Shown here one piece after another: positions 34,627-42,448 of a stretch of 64,000 nucleotides of DNA. Made by a program: the position numbers and the translations under genes. A model generated the notes under the pieces. That model was not told the origin of the DNA and made no database searches. It was given only the letters and a program-made list of their open reading frames with translations. The DNA is taken from the NCBI RefSeq assembly GCF_900105535.1, contig NZ_LT629779.1:682001-746000 (forward strand). The letters run 5' to 3'. The number at the start of each line of letters is the position of its first letter. The stretch's first letter is position 1. This DNA comes from Pseudarthrobacter equi. GTDB lineage: Bacteria > Actinomycetota > Actinomycetes > Actinomycetales > Micrococcaceae.

Positions 34627-35669
34627 TGACGGCCCTGGCAAACATCGCAACCCTGTACCGCGACCGGGAAACCCTGCCGTTCCGGACCCGCCTGCTTGCC
34701 ACCTTTGGTGCCGTGGCCGCCCTGCATATTGCCGCCGTCGTCCTCCTCATCGCCGGCTCGGCAACAGCCGGCGCGCCCCTTGCCCTCGGCCTGGTCCTGA
34801 CCGCCTACGTGGCCGGCGTCAAGCACAGCTACGACTGGGACCACATCGCCGCCATCGACAACTCCACCCGCAAATTCGTGGCGCAGCGGAAGGACCCCGT
34901 CAGCGTAGGTTTCGCCTTCAGCCTGGGCCACAGTTCCGTGGTGGTCCTGGCCGGGCTGCTGGTGGTTGCGGGCGCCGCGGTGATCGGCCAGTTCATGGAA
35001 GACGGAACCACCGGCAACTACGTGCTGGGCCTGATCGGCAGTGGCGTGTCCGGGCTGTTCCTGCTGGCCATGGGGCTGTTCAACGGGCAGGCGTTCCTTC
35101 GTGCCGCGCAGGCCCTAAGGAGCGCCCGCAGCGGTGCGGCCATCAGGGACGAAGACCTGGAAAGCAAAGGATTTGTTGCCCGGCTCCTGTCCAGGCCGCT
35201 TGCACGGGTGCAGCGGCCACGGAACATCTACGTGATCGGTTTCCTGTTTGGACTCGGGTTCGACACCGCCACCACCATCGGGCTGCTGGTGGTGACCACC
35301 GCCGCATCCCTGGCCGGGGTGTCCCCGGTGGCACTCATGGCCCTTCCCCTCGCCTTCACCGCGGCAATGACCCTCTGCGACACGGTCAACGGTGTGGCGA
35401 TGATGCGCATGTACAGGTCAGCGATCCACAGCCCGCAGCGCAGGCTCGGCTTCAACGCAGTGGTGACCGGCATCTCAGCCCTGTCAGCGCTGTTCATCGC
35501 CGCCGTCACGCTCGGCGGATTCGCCAATGCCGCGTTTGACCTTGGCGACCCTCTGACTACCTGGCTGGGGAAACTCAACCTGGGGGAGGCGGGACTCCTG
35601 CTCGTGGCCGCCTTCATTGGCGTGTGGGCCCTTACGGCCGCCAGGAACCGGCTGCAGCGCGAGGGCTGA
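34626..35669 (+). CDS. Nickel/cobalt transporter, NiCoT family
   Basis: A 347-residue secondary transporter with about eight membrane helices that imports Ni2+ or Co2+. The NiCoT signature is present: H67-x2-D70-x-D72-H73 in VKHSYDWDHIAAIDN, then FSLGHSSVVV and FGLGFDTATT. Its ATG overlaps the ureD stop (TGATG), so it is co-expressed with urease and very probably supplies nickel to it. A weak end-of-operon region follows; no terminator was recognised. Confidence 0.93.
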   Translation: MTALANIATLYRDRETLPFRTRLLATFGAVAALHIAAVVLLIAGSATAGAPLALGLVLTAYVAGVKHSYDWDHIAAIDNSTRKFVAQRKDPVSVGFAFSLGHSSVVVLAGLLVVAGAAVIGQFMEDGTTGNYVLGLIGSGVSGLFLLAMGLFNGQAFLRAAQALRSARSGAAIRDEDLESKGFVARLLSRPLARVQRPRNIYVIGFLFGLGFDTATTIGLLVVTTAASLAGVSPVALMALPLAFTAAMTLCDTVNGVAMMRMYRSAIHSPQRRLGFNAVVTGISALSALFIAAVTLGGFANAAFDLGDPLTTWLGKLNLGEAGLLLVAAFIGVWALTAARNRLQREG

Positions 35670-35729
35670 CCACAACGGGCAGGCCGCCACAACGGCGGGC
35701 TGCAGGTTCTCGAGGCGGCCGGGCGAAGG

Positions 35730-36176
35730 TCAGGCAGCTATCCCGCGGTCGGGCTTCCGGTGCGGGCGTTCCTTCGCCGGTGCCAGGGCCTGCGGCTTCT
35801 GCAGCTGCCGGTGGCCATCGGGAACGGTGCTGTCCGAATGAAGATGGACCCCGTGACCGATCAGGGCACCAGACCCGATGCGGGAATGGCTGCCGATGTT
35901 GGCCCGGTTGCCGATCACGGTGCCGCGGCCAACCCGGACGCCGTCGCCGATGACCGTCTTGGCTCCAATCTTCGCTTCCCGGTCAATCCAGCTGCCGTGG
36001 CCGATCCGGCAGCCTGCTCCGATGACCGCCCCGTGCTCCACGTAGGTCATCGGGCCGACCCGGACGCTCTCAGGCACCACGGCGCCCGGTGCGACGAAAC
36101 CGCCGCCGTTGGCATGCCGGACATACCGGGTGACCTTGCCGGCGTCGTCTTCTACTGATTCAAACTTTGCGCTCAT
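35730..36176 (-). CDS. Hexapeptide-repeat (left-handed beta-helix) protein
   Basis: A 148-residue protein with at least six hexapeptide turns between about residues 25 and 105 (VGPMTYVEHGAVIGAGCRIG, AKIGAKTVIGDGVRVGRGTVIG). This fold is used by acyltransferases and carbonic-anhydrase-like proteins. A basic Gln/Pro-rich tail follows. No catalytic His in the usual place is evident, so enzyme type is open. Start at 36176 has GAGGG upstream. It faces the urease operon. Confidence 0.7.
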   Translation of the reverse strand: MSAKFESVEDDAGKVTRYVRHANGGGFVAPGAVVPESVRVGPMTYVEHGAVIGAGCRIGHGSWIDREAKIGAKTVIGDGVRVGRGTVIGNRANIGSHSRIGSGALIGHGVHLHSDSTVPDGHRQLQKPQALAPAKERPHRKPDRGIAA

Positions 36177-36270
36177 CACATCCCTCACCAGCGGACGGGT
36201 TTCCTACCGCACAGTAAGTTAACGGTTGACAGCCCGAAGGGATTCCCGGCGGCCCCGGGAATGGTGAGCC

Positions 36271-36930
36271 CTAGGAGACAAGGTTCGCGGCGGCGGTGTC
36301 CATGTGTTCGAGGATGGTCTTCCGCGTCAGCCCGGCGTCACCGGTATCGATGGCATCCACGATGTCCCGGTGGCGGTCAACGCTCATGTTGCTGACGCCT
36401 TTTTCCTGTCCGGCAAACATGATGGACATCCGGATGGAGCCCTCCAGCGACTCCCAGGAGTGCAGGAGCGTTTCATTGCCGGTCAGCCGGCAGAGGGTCC
36501 GGTGGAACTCCAGGTCCGACTCGATGCGTTCCTCAAGCGTGCCCCCGGCATTCGCGGCCATGGCGTCGATGGCGGCGTGCAACGACTCGGTGACGTGCTG
36601 GCGGTCCACCAATTCGCAGAGTGTCCGGGCAGCAAGGGACTCCAGAGCCGCGCGCACCGCAAAGATGTCCCGGATCTCCTTGTGGTCCAGGTGCCGCACG
36701 GACAGGCGGCCACGCGGTCCGGCGGAGAGGAGGCCCTCCTGTTCCAGCTGCCGCAAGGCTTCCCGGAGCGTGCCGCGGCTGATCTGCAGCATTTCGGACA
36801 GTTCGGTTTCCACCAAGTGCCGTCCCGGTGCCAGCTCGCCGCTGGTGATGGCGGTCCGCAACGCCGAGAGGGCCTGCTCGCGCAGGCTTTTCTTTTGCAG
36901 TCCCAGCAGCGGGGCTGTCAGTCCGGCCAT
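36271..36930 (-). CDS. GntR-family (FadR/FCD type) transcriptional regulator
   Basis: A 219-residue regulator. The winged HTH spans residues 10-70 (LREQALSALRTAITSGELAPG, then ELSEMLQISRGTLREALRQL) and the C-terminal FCD ligand-binding domain follows (DLEFHRTLCRLTGNETLL with conserved His and Asp). I start at the ATG at 36930, which has AGGA upstream. A palindrome GACTGTTTACAGTC lies 26 nt before it, and related boxes lie between the transporter and SDR genes, so this is probably an autoregulated local repressor. Confidence 0.9.
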   Translation of the reverse strand: MAGLTAPLLGLQKKSLREQALSALRTAITSGELAPGRHLVETELSEMLQISRGTLREALRQLEQEGLLSAGPRGRLSVRHLDHKEIRDIFAVRAALESLAARTLCELVDRQHVTESLHAAIDAMAANAGGTLEERIESDLEFHRTLCRLTGNETLLHSWESLEGSIRMSIMFAGQEKGVSNMSVDRHRDIVDAIDTGDAGLTRKTILEHMDTAAANLVS

Positions 36931-36956
36931 GGCATCCGTCCTCAGTGTCATAAGTC

Positions 36957-36970
36957 GACTGTTTACAGTC
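36957..36970 (-). promoter_or_regulatory. GntR operator at its own gene
   Basis: GACTGTTTACAGTC is a perfect palindrome (6-bp arms, TT centre). The same arms recur at 40447-40460 and, with small changes, at 40404 and 40474. It lies just upstream of the gntR start, suggesting autoregulation. Confidence 0.65.
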
Positions 36971-36988
36971 GTAGTTTCGATGGTACGG

Positions 36989-37031
36989 CAGAAAGCGCGG
37001 CACCGGCTTTGGACCGGTGCCGCGCTTTCTG
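36989..37031 (-). terminator. Long hairpin between transketolase and gntR genes
   Basis: A perfect 18-bp stem (36989-37006 with 37014-37031) with a 7-nt loop lies 16 nt after the transketolase stop on the minus strand. It has no T tract on the minus strand, so it may be a weak terminator or mRNA end-stabiliser separating the catabolic operon from gntR. Confidence 0.6.
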
Positions 37032-37047
37032 CTGGTTTGTTGACTCT

Positions 37048-38067
37048 CTACCCGAGTTCGGCGAGGACCTTGGCCACGATACGGTCGGTGGCGAGCCCGT
37101 ACCGGTCGTGCAGGGTGGGAAGGGCGCCGGCATCGAGGAACTGGTCCGGCAGGCCGATGGGAACGACACGCTTGCCCAGGCCCGCGGTGACGACGGCGGA
37201 GGCAACGGTTTCGAACAGACCGCCCACCACGGAGTGGTTTTCCAGGGTGACGGCGAGCCTGTCCGTGTTGATCTCCTTGAGGACGGTTTCGGCGTCGAAC
37301 GGCTTGATGGTGGGCGTATGCACGACGGCGACGTCCACGTTATGTGCCGCGAGGGCCTTCGCTGCCTGCAGCGCACGCATGGTCATCAGCCCGGACGAGA
37401 TGAAGACGACGTCGTTGCCGCCGCGCAGCACCTTGGCCTTGCCGAGCTCGAACGTGTAGCCGTACTCGTCCAGGACGGTGGGCACATTCCCGCGGAGCAG
37501 CCGCAGGTATGTGGGGCCCTCGGACGCTGCCAGCTGCGGCACTGCCTGTTCGATGTCGATGCTGTCGCAGGGGTCCACGATGGTCAGGTTGGGCATGCCG
37601 CGGAAGATCGCCATGTCCTCGGTGGCCTGGTGGCTGGGGCCGTACCCAGTGGTGAGGCCGGGCAGGCCGCCCACGATGTTGACGTTCAGGTTCGGCTCTG
37701 CCGCGTCCAGGCACAGGAAATCGTAGGCGCGGCGGGCCGCGAACACCGAGTAGGTGGACGCGAACGGCACCAGCCCGGTTTCAGCCAGTCCCGCGGCCGC
37801 GCCGAACAGGAGTTGCTCGGCCATGCCCATCTGGAAGAACCGCTCCGGGAAAGCCTTGGCGAAGATGTGCATGTCCGTGTACTTGCCCAGGTCCGCGGTC
37901 AGGCCCACGATCTTGTCGTTCTCCTGCGCGGCCTTGACCAGGGCGTGCCCGAACGGCGCCGACGCCGTCTTCTGGCCGGGATCGGCGAACGACGCGATCA
38001 TCGCCGAGGTCTTGAGCTTGGGCTTAGCGGCCGCCGTGGTGTCCGGGGCCTCCGTGGTGGTGCTCAT
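37048..38067 (-). CDS. Transketolase, C-terminal subunit (split form)
   Basis: A 339-residue protein equal to the pyrimidine-binding and C-terminal domains of transketolase. GMAEQLLFGAAAGLAETGLVPFASTYSVFAARRAYDFL carries the catalytic Glu that activates thiamine diphosphate, and YGPSHQATEDMAIFRGMPN the conserved substrate-site His. The N-terminal partner gene lies just upstream with a 4-nt ATGA overlap. A Ala/Thr-rich N-terminal tail of 40 residues is extra. Together the two form a functional heteromeric enzyme. Confidence 0.9.
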   Translation of the reverse strand: MSTTTEAPDTTAAAKPKLKTSAMIASFADPGQKTASAPFGHALVKAAQENDKIVGLTADLGKYTDMHIFAKAFPERFFQMGMAEQLLFGAAAGLAETGLVPFASTYSVFAARRAYDFLCLDAAEPNLNVNIVGGLPGLTTGYGPSHQATEDMAIFRGMPNLTIVDPCDSIDIEQAVPQLAASEGPTYLRLLRGNVPTVLDEYGYTFELGKAKVLRGGNDVVFISSGLMTMRALQAAKALAAHNVDVAVVHTPTIKPFDAETVLKEINTDRLAVTLENHSVVGGLFETVASAVVTAGLGKRVVPIGLPDQFLDAGALPTLHDRYGLATDRIVAKVLAELG

Positions 38068-38987
38068 GCTGAAGCCTTTCCTTCATATCCGGCGGTGAGC
38101 TGCTCGCGGCAGATCTGCCATTCGTTCTCTTCGATGCGCATGAAGTGCGCCTTTTCGCGGTCCTCCAGCAGCGGGACGCCGCGGCCCACTTTCGTATCGC
38201 ACAGGATCACGGAAGGACGTCCGACGGCGGCGGCCTGGGCGGCTGCGTTGTCGAACGCTGCGAGCAGCGCACCGACGTCGTTCCCGTCAACCCGCTGGGT
38301 GTACCAGCCGAACGATTCCCACTTCTCCGTCACCGGCTCGGTGCGGAGTACGGTGTCCGTCTTGCCGTCGGCCTGCAGGGCGTTGATGTCCACCATGGCG
38401 GTGAGGTTGCCCAACTGGTGGTGGTGCGCACCCATGGCCGCTTCCCAGGTGGAGCCTTCGTCCAGCTCGCCGTCGGAGAGGAAGTTGAACACCCGGGCGG
38501 ACGAGCCCTGGTAGCGCAGGCCCAACGCCATGCCGACGGCGATGGTCAGGCCGTGGCCCAGGGAACCGCCCGAGATCTCCATGCCGGGGGTGTACGTGGA
38601 CATCCCGGACATCGGCAGCCGGGAGTCATCCGAGCCGTAGGTTTCAAGTTCCCCCACCGGGACGATGCCGGCTTCGGCAAGGGCTGCGTAGTGGCCGATC
38701 GCGTAGTGGCCGGTGGACAGCAGGAACCGGTCGCGGGCTTCCCAGTGCGGGTCCTCGGCGCGGAAGTTCAGCTGGTCCCCGTACACGGTGGCGAGCATGT
38801 CGGCAGCCCCGAGGGCCTGGCCCACGTAGCCCTGGCCTTGGACTTCGCCCATGTTGAGGGCGTGGTGCCGGATCCGGTACGCGGCGGCGCTGATTTTCTC
38901 CACCCGTTCCGGGGTCACCGCGGTCTGCAGGATCTGTTCCTGCAATGTTTGTCCCTGTGGGGTGTCCTGGACGGTATCTGTAGGCAT
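38064..38987 (-). CDS. Transketolase, N-terminal subunit (split form)
   Basis: A 307-residue protein equal to the thiamine-diphosphate-binding domain. STGHYAIGHYAALAEAG, SGGSLGHGL and the ThDP/Mg motif SDGELDEGSTWEAAMGA...N are all present. I start at the ATG at 38987 because GGAG lies 6 nt upstream; an ATG at 39020 directly at the transporter stop has no such site. It lies between the MHS transporter and the C-terminal subunit in one minus-strand operon. Split transketolases often serve in peripheral sugar pathways. Confidence 0.9.
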   Translation of the reverse strand: MPTDTVQDTPQGQTLQEQILQTAVTPERVEKISAAAYRIRHHALNMGEVQGQGYVGQALGAADMLATVYGDQLNFRAEDPHWEARDRFLLSTGHYAIGHYAALAEAGIVPVGELETYGSDDSRLPMSGMSTYTPGMEISGGSLGHGLTIAVGMALGLRYQGSSARVFNFLSDGELDEGSTWEAAMGAHHHQLGNLTAMVDINALQADGKTDTVLRTEPVTEKWESFGWYTQRVDGNDVGALLAAFDNAAAQAAAVGRPSVILCDTKVGRGVPLLEDREKAHFMRIEENEWQICREQLTAGYEGKASA

Positions 38988-39020
38988 TGCGTGCTCCGTG
39001 GTTGTTGGGTGCGCGGTCAT

Positions 39021-40358
39021 TCAGGCGTTGATGGTGTTGGGGGTGCTTTTGGTGGCTTCTTCGGCCAGTTCGCGCTCCCGCTTGCCCCAGGTTTCCCGGG
39101 TGGCCACCGCAGCCCATAGGCCGATCAGGGCGTAGGCGCCGAAGAGCAGCGCCGGGCCCATCCAGCCGAAGCTGACAAACAACAGGGTGGTGATGAAAGG
39201 GGTGAAGCCGGAGACCATGGCCGAGATCTGGTAGGCCAGGCTGGCGCCGGAGGCCCGGGTCTTGGCCTGGAAGAGCTCCGGGAACCAGGCGCCTTGGGCG
39301 CCGGCGAGCGAGTTCTGGCAGACCGCGTAGGAAATGACGATGGTGATGATGATGGCGATGAACATTCCCGTATTGACCAGCAGGAACATCGGGATGGCGA
39401 AGAGGGCCGCGAACAGGGTGGACCAGACATACAGCGGACGCCGGCCAATGCGGTCGGTCAGCGCGGCCCAGGCCTGGGTGGCGAAGATGCCGATGGCGGA
39501 GGCGATGCACAGGGCGATGAGGGTCTGGCTCTTGTCCGCCAGGTGCTGGCTGTTGAGGTAGGAAATCATGTAGGTGATGGACACGGCGTAGCCTGCGGTC
39601 TCGGCAACACGGAGGCCGATGCCCTTGACGATGTTGCGCCAGTCGGTCTTGATGACCTCAACGATGGGGGACTTCACGATGGCACCGCTGTCCTTGACCT
39701 CATCGAAGACCGGGGATTCCGGGACCTTGGAGCGGATGATCAGGCCCACCGCCACCAGCACGATGCTGGCAAGGAAGGGGATGCGCCAGGCCAGTTCGCC
39801 GCCGAGGTTGACGCTGAACAGGAAGGTCAGGTTGGCCAGCAGCAGGCCCACCGGGAAGCCGGCCTGGACAATGCCGGTGTACTTGCCCTTGGCCTTCCAG
39901 GGTGCGTGCTCGTAGCTCATCAGGATGGCGCCGCCCCATTCCGCTCCGAAGGCCAAACCCTGGACGATGCGGACGAAGACGAGCAGTGCAGGGGCGAGGA
40001 GCCCCACTGCGGCGTAGGTGGGCAGGAGTCCGATGGCGAACGTGGCCAGGCCCATCAGGATCAGGGAGGCCACCAAAACGGGCTTGCGCCCTACCTTGTC
40101 GCCGAGGTGGCCGCCGATGATGCCGCCCAAGGGACGGGCTGCGAAGCCGACGCCCAGGGTGGCGAAGGAAGCGAGGGTGCCGGTGACCGGATCGGTTCCG
40201 GGGAAAAACGCGGTGCCGAAGTACAGCGCAGCGGCGGTGCCGAAACCGATGAAGTCATACGTCTCGATCACAGCGCCCACACCGGAGCCAACGGCAACGC
40301 GCCTGGCGTCCTTGGTTCCGTGGACCGGACCGCGCATGGTCAGAGCATCTTTGCTCAT
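39021..40358 (-). CDS. MHS-type MFS transporter
   Basis: A 445-residue major facilitator of the metabolite:H+ symporter group with 12 predicted helices. VAVGSGVGAVIETYDFIGFGTAAA and the loop motif GGHLGDKVGRKPVL are characteristic, as is QGLAFGAEWGGAILMSYEHAP. It probably imports a carboxylic acid or polyol that feeds the SDR/transketolase pathway. ATG at 40358 has AAGGGAA upstream. It is divergent from the SDR gene; three GntR-type boxes lie between. Confidence 0.9.
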   Translation of the reverse strand: MSKDALTMRGPVHGTKDARRVAVGSGVGAVIETYDFIGFGTAAALYFGTAFFPGTDPVTGTLASFATLGVGFAARPLGGIIGGHLGDKVGRKPVLVASLILMGLATFAIGLLPTYAAVGLLAPALLVFVRIVQGLAFGAEWGGAILMSYEHAPWKAKGKYTGIVQAGFPVGLLLANLTFLFSVNLGGELAWRIPFLASIVLVAVGLIIRSKVPESPVFDEVKDSGAIVKSPIVEVIKTDWRNIVKGIGLRVAETAGYAVSITYMISYLNSQHLADKSQTLIALCIASAIGIFATQAWAALTDRIGRRPLYVWSTLFAALFAIPMFLLVNTGMFIAIIITIVISYAVCQNSLAGAQGAWFPELFQAKTRASGASLAYQISAMVSGFTPFITTLLFVSFGWMGPALLFGAYALIGLWAAVATRETWGKRERELAEEATKSTPNTINA

Positions 40359-40403
40359 GTTGGGTTCCCTTTCGAAAAGCGGCCTCAGGAAGTCGCCGCT
40401 GTC

Positions 40404-40487
40404 GACTGTTAACAAATGATATCCCCAGTGTGAGCCGCATCATGCTGACTGTCAACAGTCAACTTTATGGGTTGACTGTTGACAGTT
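40404..40487. promoter_or_regulatory. Three GntR operator boxes in the MFS-SDR divergent region
   Basis: Boxes are GACTGTTAACAAAT (40404-40417), GACTGTCAACAGTC (40447-40460, perfect arms) and GACTGTTGACAGTT (40474-40487). With the box at 36957-36970 they define GACTGT-nn-ACAGTC. Centres lie 43 and 27 nt apart. This placement would let one GntR protein control both the transporter-transketolase operon and the divergent SDR gene. Confidence 0.7.
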
Positions 40488-40601
40488 AACGAAGTTAGTG
40501 TGGTCGGCATCACTACTGCTTCGCACGAACCAAGGGATCAACGATGTTCCACTTCAGACCCGGATGCTCGTCCTTCAGAATGCGTCACCAGGGTCTAAAG
40601 A

Positions 40602-40751
40602 CTGACTCGCGGCGCACTCCACCACGAACCGGTGCGCGGCGAGCGCGAGGACCTGGAACCCGAAGGACTGCTGGCATACCGCCCGGCAGGGGCCGGCGAC
40701 AACTACAGAGCAATCGATCCACAAAACACTTTCAAGGAGCACCAACCATGA
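40602..40751 (+). pseudogene. Remnant 3' end of an unidentified gene upstream of the SDR
   Basis: A frame open from just after a TAA (40596-40598) runs for 49 codons to a TGA at 40749-40751 that overlaps the SDR start (ATGA). It contains REDLEPEGLLAYRPAGAGDN, with codon use like real genes of the window, and no usable start codon with a ribosome binding site. The operon-style overlap and missing 5' part suggest the surviving tail of a deleted gene. I cannot name the family. Confidence 0.4.
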
Positions 40752-41521
40752 CCACCATCCAGCGCACCGCCGTCCTCACCGGAGCCACCTCGGACCGGGG
40801 CATCGGCATCACCACCGCCCGCCGCTACGCCCGTGAAGGCTGGGGCGTCGTCATCCTGGACCTCGACGGCGAAAAGTCCGCCAAGGTGGCCGCGGAAATC
40901 GGCAACGAGTTCAACGTCCCTGCCTACGGCCACGAGATCGACGTCGCCAACGAGGCCTCCGTGACCACCGCCCAGGCCGCCGTCGCCGCCGAGGTGGCCG
41001 CCGGTAACCTGCCGCCCGTCGGCGCACTGGCCAACATCGCCGGCATCACCTCGCCCGTCCCGTTCCTGGAAACCACCCTCGAGCTGTGGCACAAGATCAT
41101 GGACGTCAACGCCACCGGCACCTACCTGGTGACCAAGGCATTCCTGCCGGACATGATCGGGAACGGCTGGGGCCGCATTGTGAACATGTCCTCCGTGTCC
41201 GCCCAGCGCGGCGGCGGCGTCTTCGGCAAGGTCCCTTACTCTGCAGCCAAGGCAGCCATCCTGGGCCTCACCAAGGCACTGGCCCGTGAACTCGGCACCA
41301 CCGGCGTCACCGTCAACGCCATCACCCCGGGCGCGGTGGACACCAACATCCGCGTGGGCAGCACCGAAGAACAGGAAGCCGCCATCAACGCCGGCATCCC
41401 GCTGGGCCGTAACGCCAGCACCGAGGAAGTAGCTTCCGTGATCACTTTCCTGTCCTCCGAGGATTCCGCGTACCTCACCGGAACCGTGGTGGACATTAAC
41501 GGCGGAAGCCACATGCACTAA
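40748..41521 (+). CDS. Short-chain dehydrogenase/reductase (SDR)
   Basis: A 257-residue NAD(P)-dependent alcohol or polyol dehydrogenase. The nucleotide motif is VLTGATSDRGIG (a TGx3GxG variant), NIAGI replaces the usual NNAG, and the catalytic set is Ser in MSSVSA, Tyr and Lys in PYSAAKAA. The ending LTGTVVDINGGSHMH is typical. AAGGAG lies 8 nt before the ATG. It lies between gene remnants on both sides and opposite the MHS transporter, under the GntR boxes. It probably oxidises the imported polyol or sugar acid. Confidence 0.9.
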   Translation: MTTIQRTAVLTGATSDRGIGITTARRYAREGWGVVILDLDGEKSAKVAAEIGNEFNVPAYGHEIDVANEASVTTAQAAVAAEVAAGNLPPVGALANIAGITSPVPFLETTLELWHKIMDVNATGTYLVTKAFLPDMIGNGWGRIVNMSSVSAQRGGGVFGKVPYSAAKAAILGLTKALARELGTTGVTVNAITPGAVDTNIRVGSTEEQEAAINAGIPLGRNASTEEVASVITFLSSEDSAYLTGTVVDINGGSHMH

Positions 41522-41568
41522 GGGCCCCGCAGCCCTTTCGCCTCCTTCCGGATGCCAGAGAACCCACC

Positions 41569-41724
41569 ATGACAAAGACCGTCAATGACCCTTCGGACTT
41601 TGCCGAGGAAGCCCTTGCGGGTTTCTGCGACATTCACGCCTTCGCCGGGCTGACCGGCCCGGACGTCGCCGACGGCGCCTTGATGGGCAATATCAAGATC
41701 CTCAACGACTTCGAGACACGCTGA
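41569..41724 (+). pseudogene. Gutted dihydroxyacetone-kinase-type (DhaK) gene remnant
   Basis: A 51-codon frame starting MTKTVNDPSDFAEEALAGF, the standard N-terminus of actinobacterial DhaK/erythrulose-kinase proteins, jumps directly to AFAGLTGPDVADGALMGN, which corresponds to the segment just after the conserved GGGSGHYPAF loop. It then ends KILNDFETR and stop. About 30-40 residues including the glycine-rich loop, and almost all of the remaining protein, are missing. Frame is kept, but no kinase could form. Confidence 0.6.
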
Positions 41725-41738
41725 GCAGGAGGGATGCC

Positions 41739-42008
41739 GTGGATTCCTACCCGTATTCCGAGTGGGCCCGCCTGATCGGTGTCCCTGTGGAGGTCCGGAA
41801 GGGCCGCCGGACGGTGCGGTCCGGCGTGGTGGACAACGCCATGCCGGACTCCTCCGCCGTGTGGATTGCAGGCGACGCCAACGGCGGCCGTGCCCTGTTC
41901 ACCGCCGCTGACGGCTACGAGGTGTGGATCAGCCCCCGTAAGTTGGACGGCAATCTTTGCTACAAAATGGCTGCCTCCCACCTGCCGGGTGCTCCTAGAC
42001 TGGGGTGA
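41739..42008 (+). CDS. Small hypothetical protein
   Basis: An 89-residue protein starting at GTG with AGGAGGG upstream. A beta-rich core GVPVEVRKGRRTVRSGVVDNAMPDS leads to SAVWIAGDANGGRALFTAADGYEVWI. The pattern of SG-x-(I/V)-D, D-x-S-x-(F/V)-W, GGR and a final acidic strand repeats that of the 3816-4115 protein. Function unknown. Its stop overlaps the start of the next gene (TGATG). Confidence 0.6.
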   Translation: MDSYPYSEWARLIGVPVEVRKGRRTVRSGVVDNAMPDSSAVWIAGDANGGRALFTAADGYEVWISPRKLDGNLCYKMAASHLPGAPRLG

Positions 42009-42448
42009 TGATCACAGTAGCCGGAAGTGTGGAAACCAAACTGTCCGCTGAGAAGGCCTTTGCCTTCCTGAGTGAGTTCGAAAACACCAGCAAGTGGGAC
42101 CCCGGCACCCCTGTGATGGACAAGATCACGCCGGGGCCCGTGGCCGTGGGACATAAGTACCACGCTGAGGCCGAGTTCCGGGGGAAACGCCAGTCGCTGA
42201 TTTACGAGGTCATCGAGCTGACGGGCAGCCACATCAAGCTGCGCGGGGAGAACAAGTCCGTCGTCTCCTTCGATTCCATCGACGTCGCCCCCAATGGCAC
42301 CGGATCCGTGGTGAAGTACACGGCAGAGTTCAGCATCAAAGGGCCGGCCAAAATCATCCAGCCGCTCCTGAAACCGCTGTTCATGCAGCTCCGCGACCCC
42401 GCATTGAAGGGCCTCCGGGACACGCTTAACTCACTGGCTGCCGCCTGA
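42008..42448 (+). CDS. SRPBCC (START-like) family protein
   Basis: A 146-residue protein of the polyketide-cyclase/SRPBCC fold with a hydrophobic ligand pocket. VAGSVETKLSAEKAFAFLSEFENTSKWDPGTPV is the classical first strand and helices, and the long C-terminal helix is LKPLFMQLRDPALKGLRDTLNSL. Ligand unknown. It overlaps the upstream gene (TGATG), so the two are coupled, and overlaps the convergent esterase by 23 nt. Confidence 0.8.
   Translation: MITVAGSVETKLSAEKAFAFLSEFENTSKWDPGTPVMDKITPGPVAVGHKYHAEAEFRGKRQSLIYEVIELTGSHIKLRGENKSVVSFDSIDVAPNGTGSVVKYTAEFSIKGPAKIIQPLLKPLFMQLRDPALKGLRDTLNSLAAA

Noticed and set aside
36304..38514. A 736-codon plus-strand open frame opposite gntR and the transketolase genes
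   Set aside because: It is antisense to clear coding genes and encodes no recognisable motif; long antisense frames are common at this GC content.
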